From contig DJBG01000055.1 in assembly GCA_002429965.1 (NCBI GenBank), positions 9,067 to 15,618 on the forward strand: a stretch of 6,552 bases of DNA, given 5' to 3'. Positions 1 through 5,119 of this stretch are shown in pieces. This DNA is from Hungatella sp. UBA5982. Its GTDB lineage: Bacteria > Bacillota > Clostridia > Lachnospirales > Lachnospiraceae. The notes under the pieces are model-generated. The model saw only the letters and a program-made list of their open reading frames with translations, made no database searches and was not told where the DNA came from. Position 1 is the first letter of the stretch, and each line of letters begins with the position of its first letter. The translations under genes and the position numbers were made by a program.

Positions 1-970
1 CCGCAAGAATATCCTCGGAAAAATCATGGTTAAATTTTACCGCCTTTGTCTCTTCCGCATATTCAGCCGCAATGCTGTCACACAGGCGGATTCCCGGTAT
101 CCAGAAAAGCTCTGCCTTGGTCAGTTCCAGAACACGTTTAAAGATGATAGCCGCCGGGACCAATAGAGACGCATATTCCGCGTTGACCCCAAACCGATCC
201 TGGATCTGGTCTAAGGACATTCCCACGATCTTTTCATGAAAATATGCAAATTCCTCCGCAGTGACCCGCTCCACAGGCTTTCCGCCGCGGCTGCCCCTGG
301 ACAGATAAAGGATGCTCTCTCCGATCCCGATCAGGTTTTTGATCTCCCTGTCCTTTAAGTAAACCTTGCGGAAAGTGTACAGTTCATTATCTACCATTTC
401 TTCGATCAGGGTATTCTGCATCTGGTTGTCGACCTGTATGGTACCCATCATTTCACGGATCCTTAAAACGCCCAGCATCAGGTTATGGGTGGAAACAAGG
501 GCATCCCTGTCAAACAGGGAAACCTGCATGCTTCCAAAGCCAACATCTACGATGGCAGTTCCTTTTTGTATGATCTTATGGAATTCCGCATCCTTTGAGG
601 CGATAGCCTTATAGCTGATAAAGCGCTGTTCGGAGTTGCTGATGACCCGCACTTCGATCCCGGTCCTCACCCGGATCTGATCCAGGACGATCCGGCTGTT
701 TTTCGCTTCCCGCAGGGCGCTGGTGCCATAGGCCCTGTAGCCGATCACCTTGTAGGACTGCATGATATCGGCAAAATCCTTGACGACCTGACACATTTCC
801 TCCACCAGCTCATAGCTGATCTTTCCATCGTTATAGGTGTCTCTTCCAAGGGCAATGACATGGCGGACATGGTCCACCTTCTGGATTCCGGTTTTCGCGG
901 AAATCTCATAGATACCAAGCTCTAATTCAAACGATCCCACATCAATGGCAGCAAATAATCTTATTGCCAT
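1..970 (-). CDS. Ppx/GppA-family phosphatase-like protein, C-terminus cut by the window edge
   Basis: Reading from an ATG at 970, 323 codons are visible and the frame is still open at the left edge. The family (ASKHA fold) contains exopolyphosphatases and (p)ppGpp-related pyrophosphatases acting in the cytoplasm. Seen: a phosphate-1-like motif AAIDVGSFELEL at residues 7-18, the family signature YGTSALREAK at 81-90, SNSEQR at 111-116 (Glu114 aligns with the proposed catalytic Glu of Ppx), a phosphate-2-like motif DVGFGSMQ at 142-149, and a later LIGIGES segment. The phosphate-2 motif departs from the usual DIGGGSTE: the last Glu is Gln and the middle Gly is Phe. The start is well supported by AAGGAGGA at 976-983, about 5 nt upstream. 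The gene lies 21 bp after the DUF815 ATPase, so the two form an operon. Family membership is sure; polyphosphate or ppGpp activity is inference and is weakened by the motif changes. The C-terminal domain is not in view. Confidence 0.88.
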   Translation of the reverse strand, partial: MAIRLFAAIDVGSFELELGIYEISAKTGIQKVDHVRHVIALGRDTYNDGKISYELVEEMCQVVKDFADIMQSYKVIGYRAYGTSALREAKNSRIVLDQIRVRTGIEVRVISNSEQRFISYKAIASKDAEFHKIIQKGTAIVDVGFGSMQVSLFDRDALVSTHNLMLGVLRIREMMGTIQVDNQMQNTLIEEMVDNELYTFRKVYLKDREIKNLIGIGESILYLSRGSRGGKPVERVTAEEFAYFHEKIVGMSLDQIQDRFGVNAEYASLLVPAAIIFKRVLELTKAELFWIPGIRLCDSIAAEYAEETKAVKFNHDFSEDILA

Positions 971-991
971 ACCTTTCCTCCTTACTGCCAA

Positions 992-2371
992 TTACCCAGG
1001 CAGCTTTTTATTTATTCCACTCTGTCTTTTCATCTTTCCTGACTTGCTTTCCGGGCATAAAGGTATGCCCGCAGTGCGTTCATCGGTTGTTCCTAAAATG
1101 TGTGTGATAAACTGGCTTGCCGTTCTGCCGGATAAGCCCCCGTGATTTAATTCCCATATATTCGCTTTTGCATACAGTTCTTCCAGAGGCATGTTTATGT
1201 CGCTGCGGGCGGCCAGCTCCTTTACGATCTCCTGGAATTCTCTTCTGTCCGGCGAACCGAAGTAGATGGTCACACCGAAGCGGGCCACCAGGGAAAGCTT
1301 TTCCTGGACGGTGTCATTATTATGTAAGTCATCATCCAGCTCTCTTTTATCACTGAATTTTTCCCGTATAAGATGCCTGCGGTTGGAAGTGGCATAGATT
1401 AACACATTGCCCGGCTTCTTGCCCAGACCTCCTTCAATGATTGCCTTTAAATACTTATACTCCAATTCAGAATCCTCAAAGGAAAGGTCATCCATGTAAA
1501 TAATAAACTTGTAATTCCGGTCCTTTACCTGCTCCTGGACCTTTGAAAGCGATTTGAACTGATGCTTGTAGACCTCAATGATACGAAGCCCCCTGTCATA
1601 ATATTCATTGAGGATTGCCTTGATGCTGGAGGATTTTCCAGTTCCGCTGTCTCCGAACAGCAGGACGTTGTTGGCAGCACGTCCATTTAAAAATGCCTCC
1701 GTATTTTCGATAAGCTTCTGCTTTTGCAGCCGGTAGCCGATGATGTCGTCCAAACGGACGTGTTCCATGCTGGTAATGGGCAGAATCTGAGGCTCTCCCA
1801 CCCCATCTTCTATGCGGAAGGCTTTATTAAGGCCGAACTTCCCTACTCCGAATCTGCGGTAAAACTCCGTTACCTCAGAAGCAAAAACCGTTTCATCCCC
1901 AGCCTGTTCCAGAGCAACAGCCAGGGCAACGATCTGATCCCTGATCCTCTTATTGTAGATCTTGCTGCTGACCTCTGCCGTCCTGTAATCGGAAAGGGCG
2001 GTCCATATCCCTTTCCCCTCCCCGGGGGTTAAACGGTCCAGCTTTCGGATGTCATAATCGAACAATTCCATAATGACCCGGAAGTCGTGGGCAGCCAGTT
2101 CATTTAAGGTCCCTTCCATGGGACCTACGATCTCACAGGAGGTGCTGTAGGCGTTTTCATTATTTGCCAGGCAGAATGCTAAAAAACAATGCCAGAGATT
2201 CCCCTCAAAGCCATAGGAAGCCGCCAGCTCTATGAGCTGACCGGCGCAGGCATAGGAATCCGGCATTGTTTCTGTTTTCGACCGCTGTTCCAGGCTCAAA
2301 AGCCCGGCGGTTTTGTCAAAAAGTTCACGATGATTTAAATTGCGGTATAATATCAATTCCTGGGATTTCAT
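992..2371 (-). CDS. DUF815-family AAA+ ATPase
   Basis: A 459-residue protein with one AAA+ module in its C-terminal half, matching the DUF815 (PF05673) family of uncharacterised bacterial ATPases. Seen, numbered from the chosen start: Walker A GDSGTGKSS at 240-248, Walker B FIIYMDDLSF at 289-298 with acidic residues Asp294-Asp295, sensor 1 YATSNRRH at 326-333 (Asn330), a possible arginine finger in LVARFG near 364, and a sensor-2-like SGRTASQ at 414-420. The first ~200 residues are a mostly helical region without a motif I recognise. The frame stays open upstream to an ATG at 2461, but ATG 2371 is chosen because AGGAGG at 2378-2383 sits 6 nt in front of it, while the upstream stretch contains a large inverted repeat and the earlier ATGs lack well-placed ribosome binding sites. 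ATP binding and hydrolysis are likely; substrate and partner are unknown. It is followed after 21 bp by the Ppx/GppA-like gene, which suggests a shared process. Confidence 0.9.
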   Translation of the reverse strand: MKSQELILYRNLNHRELFDKTAGLLSLEQRSKTETMPDSYACAGQLIELAASYGFEGNLWHCFLAFCLANNENAYSTSCEIVGPMEGTLNELAAHDFRVIMELFDYDIRKLDRLTPGEGKGIWTALSDYRTAEVSSKIYNKRIRDQIVALAVALEQAGDETVFASEVTEFYRRFGVGKFGLNKAFRIEDGVGEPQILPITSMEHVRLDDIIGYRLQKQKLIENTEAFLNGRAANNVLLFGDSGTGKSSSIKAILNEYYDRGLRIIEVYKHQFKSLSKVQEQVKDRNYKFIIYMDDLSFEDSELEYKYLKAIIEGGLGKKPGNVLIYATSNRRHLIREKFSDKRELDDDLHNNDTVQEKLSLVARFGVTIYFGSPDRREFQEIVKELAARSDINMPLEELYAKANIWELNHGGLSGRTASQFITHILGTTDERTAGIPLCPESKSGKMKRQSGINKKLPG

Positions 2372-2377
2372 AATTTG

Positions 2378-2383
2378 CCTCCT
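2378..2383 (-). promoter_or_regulatory. Ribosome binding site that sets the DUF815 ATPase start
   Basis: AGGAGG on the minus strand, 6 nt before ATG 2371. It decides the start against the in-frame ATGs at 2425 and 2461, which have no well-spaced equivalent. It can pair with CC-G-CCTGA located just upstream (see the hairpin entries), so its accessibility may be controlled. Confidence 0.8.
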
Positions 2384-2398
2384 GAATGAATCAGGCGG
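2378..2398 (-). promoter_or_regulatory. Possible Shine-Dalgarno-sequestering hairpin, exclusive with the 16-bp stem
   Basis: On the minus strand, CCTGA (2395-2391) can pair with TCAGG (2385-2381) around a TTCAT loop, and past a 1x1 G/A mismatch CC (2398-2397) pairs with GG (2379-2378). This would bury the whole AGGAGG. The 5' half of this stem is also the 3' arm of the 2386-2425 hairpin, so the two cannot form together. The pairing is real; regulatory use is a hypothesis. Confidence 0.35.
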
Positions 2399-2425
2399 AT
2401 ATGATTGTGTATCCGGCTGATTCAT
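2386..2425 (-). repeat. 16-bp inverted repeat (hairpin or operator) just upstream of the DUF815 ribosome binding site
   Basis: The arms are at 2386-2401 and 2410-2425, with 15 of 16 positions complementary (one G/G clash) and an 8-nt spacer. In the transcript it would fold into a strong stem ending 2 nt before the AGGAGG. No U-run follows, so it is not a terminator. It may be a leader hairpin or a binding site for a dimeric regulator. The dyad is directly visible; its function is inferred. Confidence 0.75.
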
Positions 2426-2475
2426 AAACTCAAGGTTAAAAGACGTTCTTCTTTCAACCATCCTCTTTTTTGTAA

Positions 2476-2512
2476 AACAATAAGAAACACGCTATGCGGG
2501 TTTCTTATTGTT
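2476..2512 (-). terminator. Probable rho-independent terminator after pheA
   Basis: A perfect 13-bp inverted repeat (2476-2488 with 2500-2512) encloses an 11-nt loop that can itself form three more pairs (CGC with GCG). The 3' arm on the minus strand is U-rich (GTTTCTTATTGTT) and runs into TTA, typical of Firmicute terminators, although the U-run is interrupted by G. It lies about 100 nt beyond the pheA stop and upstream of the DUF815 gene, so it would separate the two transcription units. On the plus strand no T-run follows, so it is read as a minus-strand terminator. Confidence 0.6.
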
Positions 2513-2614
2513 ATCGCGGCAGCCGCCGATTGAACATTCAAGCATGTTCGGTCGGTCCGCATCCCGCTTATATCCATGCCTGGCCCGATCACCAGGACGA
2601 ACCTTTGCAAGCCT
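2513..2614. other. GC-rich, palindrome-containing intergenic stretch between pheA and its terminator
   Basis: About 100 bp between the pheA stop and the terminator stem. It contains several small dyads: GAACAT at 2532-2537 with ATGTTC at 2544-2549, CCTGG at 2579-2583 with CCAGG at 2592-2596, and GCGGC/GCCGC at 2516-2526. Short open frames cross it on both strands, but none has a ribosome binding site or a recognisable product. It could be a 3' untranslated region, a copy of a dispersed palindromic repeat, or a small RNA. One copy alone cannot decide. Confidence 0.4.
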
Positions 2615-3751
2615 TTAATAATTTCCTAAAATCCTCATGTTGCTCCCCTCTTCGGCGATTCCCTTTAGGGCATTCTGAATGGAGGCATCACTTAAATTCC
2701 CTTCGATATCTATGAAAAACCGGTATTCCCAGTTTCTTCCAAGTATGGGCCTTGACTCGATCATCATCATGTTGACCCCATTATAGATAAAATTACTCAG
2801 CATATTATATAGAGAACCGCTCTTATGGGGCAGTTCAAAGCTTATGCTTATCTTTCCCGCAGCTTCCCGGTATACCGGCTCCCTTGACAGGATGATGAAC
2901 CCGGTCGAGTTGTTTTTATTATGGTTGACGGAAGACTTTAAAACCTTCAGCCCATAAATCTTCCCTGCGATCTCACTGGCTACCGCCGCCTGGGTCGGAT
3001 CTCCATCCTCAAGGACTTTTTTGGCGGCCACAGCAGTATTCTCCAGGCTGATCTGCTTCCAGCCCCTGTTGGAATTCAAAAATTCGGAGCACTGCATAAG
3101 AGCCTGGGGATGGGAAAATACCGTTTGGATTTCCTCCTCCTTTGACTCCGAAAGCCCAAGCAGCGCATGGTCTACGGAAAGGAAGGTTTCCGCAACAATG
3201 TAATTGTGGTACTTTATGAGCAGGTCATAATTATGGGTAACAGCCCCTGCCGAGGAATTCTCAATCGGCAGCACCGCATAATCCGCCGTTCCTGCCTCCA
3301 CCTCTTTCATGGCATCCTCCCAGGAGTCCACATGGCGGGCATCCGCATCGGCTCCAAAATATTTTAAGGCCGCCTCGTGGCTGTAGGCGCCTTCCACTCC
3401 CTGATACACCACCCGTACCTGCTTTACAGGGAGTTCGTTTACCGGGCGGAAATCATTTTCCGCTTTCAATCCGTGCTCCGCCATAAGCTTGTACTGTAAA
3501 TGGCGGCTAATGGTCATCATCTGGGTGAACAGCTCCCGTACCGCATGTTTATGGAATTCATCCTCCACCATACCGGTCACGGCCTCGATCTTTTGCTGTT
3601 CCCTTTCCCTGTCATAGACCTGCTTGCCTGATTCAGTCTTATATTCCGCCACCTGGCTGCTAAGCTCCATCCGCTTTTCAAATAACGCTACAATCTCACG
3701 GTCAATTCCGTCAAGCTGCTTTCTGATCTCCTGTAAGTCCAATGTCTTCAT
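2615..3751 (-). CDS. pheA: Bifunctional chorismate mutase / prephenate dehydratase (P-protein)
   Basis: A 378-residue cytoplasmic enzyme that converts chorismate to prephenate and then to phenylpyruvate for phenylalanine synthesis. Domains: an AroQ-type mutase at about 1-90 (Arg10, Arg27, Lys38, Arg48 and Glu49 match the E. coli active-site pattern), a dehydratase at about 112-295 (QGVEGAYSHEAA at 117-128, ENSSAGAV at 164-171, FSHPQALMQC at 212-221, NNSTGF at 280-285), and a C-terminal ACT domain (PHKSGSLYNML at 308-318, ESRP at 332-335) for phenylalanine feedback. Length and order match the family. Oddity: the usual Thr-Arg-Phe motif reads Thr-Gly-Phe, a one-base difference (GGG for CGG or AGG). 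ATG 3751 is preferred over ATG 3763 because AAAGGA at 3764-3769 touches the latter directly and is 12 nt from the former; neither spacing is ideal. It follows plsC after 37 bp with no visible leader attenuator or T-box, so it is probably transcribed from the plsC promoter. Confidence 0.95.
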   Translation of the reverse strand: MKTLDLQEIRKQLDGIDREIVALFEKRMELSSQVAEYKTESGKQVYDREREQQKIEAVTGMVEDEFHKHAVRELFTQMMTISRHLQYKLMAEHGLKAENDFRPVNELPVKQVRVVYQGVEGAYSHEAALKYFGADADARHVDSWEDAMKEVEAGTADYAVLPIENSSAGAVTHNYDLLIKYHNYIVAETFLSVDHALLGLSESKEEEIQTVFSHPQALMQCSEFLNSNRGWKQISLENTAVAAKKVLEDGDPTQAAVASEIAGKIYGLKVLKSSVNHNKNNSTGFIILSREPVYREAAGKISISFELPHKSGSLYNMLSNFIYNGVNMMMIESRPILGRNWEYRFFIDIEGNLSDASIQNALKGIAEEGSNMRILGNY

Positions 3752-3763
3752 GGGTATTATCAT

Positions 3764-3769
3764 TCCTTT
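3764..3769 (-). promoter_or_regulatory. Weak ribosome binding site of pheA
   Basis: AAAGGA on the minus strand. It directly abuts ATG 3763 (no spacer) and is 12 nt from ATG 3751, so the latter is the likelier start. The long spacer suggests modest initiation or coupling with plsC. Confidence 0.5.
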
Positions 3770-3775
3770 GTCTTA

Positions 3776-3803
3776 TCTGTCTGTGTGCTTAAGCTCTGTC
3801 TGT
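3776..3803. repeat. Short direct repeat flanking a palindrome at the plsC stop codon
   Basis: TCTGTCTGT occurs at 3776-3784 and again at 3795-3803, with the 8-bp palindrome GCTTAAGC (3787-3794) between them. The plsC stop codon lies in the palindrome and the last plsC codons in the second repeat. It may be a small duplication; no function is claimed. Confidence 0.5.
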
Positions 3804-4550
3804 AAGCTTTCCCTGGCTTTTAAGCTCTGCTTTCAGCATAGCCTTTACCTGATTCTCTACATAGGCGCCGGGGAATTTCCGGAACTCCGGCTCCAGCTCC
3901 TTTGGATAAAAGGGGTTACCAAATACAATAGTCACCTGGGAGGGAAGCATGCGGGGAAATTGCCGTTCAAACACCTCCGCAGTTCCGGTAATTGCCACCG
4001 GTACTACCGGGCAGCCGCTTTTTTCCGCAATTTTAAGACTTCCTTCCTTAAAAGGAATCAGATCCAGGGGATTTTCCTCCCGGTTTCTGGTACCTTCCGG
4101 GAAAATCCAGACGGAAACGCCCTTTTTTACCTGATCGATTCCTGTGAGAATGGTTTTTAAGCCTTCCTTTAAATTCTTCCTGTCAAGAAACAGGCAATTG
4201 ACTAATTTCATCCAGGTGGAAAGGAGGGGGATCTTCTCCATTTCTTTTTTAGCCACAAATCCCATGAGACCGGGAACCGTCACATATCCTACAAGAATAT
4301 CAAAATAGCTTCTGTGATTTCCCACATACAAAACGGCCTGGTCTGTCGGAATATTCTCCTTTCCCTTAACCGTAATGCTCACGCCGGCCATTTGAAGAAT
4401 GATCCGGAAAATCCACTGGACCACCGCCAGACTCTGCACATCCCGCTGGCGGCGGTCCTTTTTACCAATCATACACTCAAAAGCCATGACCGGAATGCTT
4501 AAAATCAAAAATAAAATGACTGTTGCTGCTACAAGAATAAAACGTATCAT
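3789..4550 (-). CDS. plsC: 1-acyl-sn-glycerol-3-phosphate acyltransferase (PlsC family)
   Basis: A 253-residue membrane-bound acyltransferase expected to acylate lysophosphatidic acid to phosphatidic acid, the precursor of membrane phospholipids. Seen: one hydrophobic N-terminal segment at about 2-24, the catalytic NHRSYFD box (HX4D: His79 and Asp84), the VAKKEM stretch at about 99-104, the glycerol-3-phosphate-binding motif FPEGTR at 150-155, and PFKEGSLKIA plus the VVPVAITGT block at about 166-190. Length is normal for the family. The frame opens at ATG 4571, but ATG 4550 is the start: GGAGGG at 4559-4564 is 8 nt away, and the predicted transcription start near 4567 lies inside the longer version. 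It sits between a CmpB-family membrane protein and pheA, with cardiolipin synthase two genes upstream, so the context is phospholipid metabolism. Exact acyl donor (acyl-ACP or acyl-CoA) cannot be told from sequence. Confidence 0.92.
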   Translation of the reverse strand: MIRFILVAATVILFLILSIPVMAFECMIGKKDRRQRDVQSLAVVQWIFRIILQMAGVSITVKGKENIPTDQAVLYVGNHRSYFDILVGYVTVPGLMGFVAKKEMEKIPLLSTWMKLVNCLFLDRKNLKEGLKTILTGIDQVKKGVSVWIFPEGTRNREENPLDLIPFKEGSLKIAEKSGCPVVPVAITGTAEVFERQFPRMLPSQVTIVFGNPFYPKELEPEFRKFPGAYVENQVKAMLKAELKSQGKLTDRA

Positions 4551-4558
4551 TGGTCTAG

Positions 4559-4564
4559 CCCTCC
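4559..4564 (-). promoter_or_regulatory. Ribosome binding site that sets the plsC start
   Basis: GGAGGG on the minus strand with an 8-nt spacer to ATG 4550. It excludes the earlier in-frame ATG at 4571, which lies upstream of this site. Confidence 0.8.
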
Positions 4565-4573
4565 ATTTCATCT

Positions 4574-4602
4574 ATTATATAAAATGGCGACTTTAATTAC
4601 AA
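4574..4602 (-). promoter_or_regulatory. Sigma-A-type promoter of plsC (and probably pheA)
   Basis: On the minus strand a -35 TTGTAA (4602-4597, 4 of 6 consensus positions) is followed by a 17-bp spacer and a perfect -10 TATAAT (4579-4574). The predicted start near 4567 gives a leader of about 16 nt that just includes the GGAGGG site. It lies directly after the stop of the CmpB-family gene. Confidence 0.7.
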
Positions 4603-4629
4603 TACTACCTGCCTTTCTTTTTTGTAATT
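4595..4629. repeat. AT-rich inverted repeat overlapping the plsC -35 element
   Basis: AATTACAA (4595-4602) and TTGTAATT (4622-4629) are perfect 8-bp complements separated by 19 bp. The first arm covers the -35 box of the plsC promoter and the second lies in the end of the upstream gene. It could be an operator, but short AT-rich dyads arise by chance. Confidence 0.35.
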
Positions 4630-5075
4630 TGTTCGAACAACAGTCCTGTGGCAAGCCACAGCGGTGCAAAGTCCAGACGGATCAGCCCGTCTATATTGGT
4701 GTTTCGTCCCGTATAATCCCACGGGCACATCCCTCTGCCCCGCAAAAGTGAGCCTGCTAAATATTCCGCCACAAAAATGAGAACCATGTAAAGAAATCCA
4801 TGGCGGATGGCCAGCTCCGCTTTTTTTGCCGTAAACCCTGAACCGGGAGTCACCCACCGGTCAATAAGATCTCCAATGGGGCCTAAAAGAGCTCCGCATC
4901 CATAGATGGGAAACATTAAAAGAGAGGTCTGCCCCATAAGCCGCCAATCATGGCGCAAAATGGATTCCGTGGAGGTAAATATAACCTCCAGGCACCAGCC
5001 TGTCACCCCGCATTTGCAGAAATCAAGTGGCAGCTGTTTTAAGTTTATTTGTGATAGTGTCTTCATACCCTCCAT
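4605..5075 (-). CDS. Small polytopic membrane protein, CmpB-type (putative ABC-transporter type IV family)
   Basis: A protein of 156 residues (153 if it starts at the second ATG, 5066) resembling the family annotated as putative ABC-transporter type IV (PF06541). Seen: about four hydrophobic segments (roughly 18-34, 51-70, 91-111, 131-150) and the conserved blocks GWCLEVIFT (26-34), GQTSLLMFPIYG (48-59), CPWDYTGRNTNIDGLIRLDF (117-136) and FAPLWLATGLLFE (136-148). It ends in a lysine-rich tail. No ATP-binding partner lies nearby, so a transport role is not supported here; the family's function is unknown to me. The start is unclear: no ribosome binding site precedes ATG 5075, and GGAGGG at 5068-5073 lies just 1 nt before ATG 5066. 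It sits between cardiolipin synthase and PlsC, which hints at a membrane-lipid or envelope role. Confidence 0.8.
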   Translation of the reverse strand: MEGMKTLSQINLKQLPLDFCKCGVTGWCLEVIFTSTESILRHDWRLMGQTSLLMFPIYGCGALLGPIGDLIDRWVTPGSGFTAKKAELAIRHGFLYMVLIFVAEYLAGSLLRGRGMCPWDYTGRNTNIDGLIRLDFAPLWLATGLLFEQITKKKGR

Positions 5076-5084
5076 TATGCGCCG

Positions 5085-5113
5085 GTTATGGACTTATTAT
5101 GTTCTTCTGTAAA
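5085..5113 (-). promoter_or_regulatory. Possible promoter of the CmpB-family gene
   Basis: TTTACA (5113-5108), a 17-bp spacer and CATAAC (5090-5085) on the minus strand fit a weak sigma-A promoter. The start would fall near 5078, almost at ATG 5075, giving a near-leaderless message. An overlapping CATAAT (5101-5096) is a better -10 but lacks a good -35. Confidence 0.3.
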
Positions 5114-5119
5114 AGAATT

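Noticed and set aside
2396..2430. Possible DUF815 promoter TTGAGT with an 18-bp spacer and CACAAT
   Set aside because: Both boxes match only 4 of 6 positions and would place the start inside the inverted repeat; too weak to annotate.
2372..2461. Upstream in-frame extension of the DUF815 ATPase to ATG 2461 (or ATG 2425)
   Set aside because: ATG 2371 has a textbook AGGAGG 6 nt away, the extension reads through a 16-bp dyad, and neither upstream ATG has a well-spaced ribosome binding site.
2422..2715. Short open frames in the pheA-DUF815 intergenic region on both strands
   Set aside because: They lack ribosome binding sites, overlap hairpins or the pheA 3' end, and resemble no protein I can name.
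3752..3788. T-box or phenylalanine leader attenuator before pheA
   Set aside because: The gap to plsC is only 37 bp, with no room for such an element and no Phe-rich leader peptide.
3624..4160. 178-codon plus-strand open frame across the pheA-plsC junction
   Set aside because: It is antisense to two clearly real genes, spans their junction and has no recognisable motif.
4551..4571. plsC start at ATG 4571
   Set aside because: The TATAAT promoter predicts transcription starting near 4567, and the GGAGGG site lies between this ATG and the better one at 4550.
4597..4857. Second minus-strand frame inside the CmpB-family gene
   Set aside because: It overlaps a frame with clear family blocks, and its composition is that of an out-of-frame shadow.
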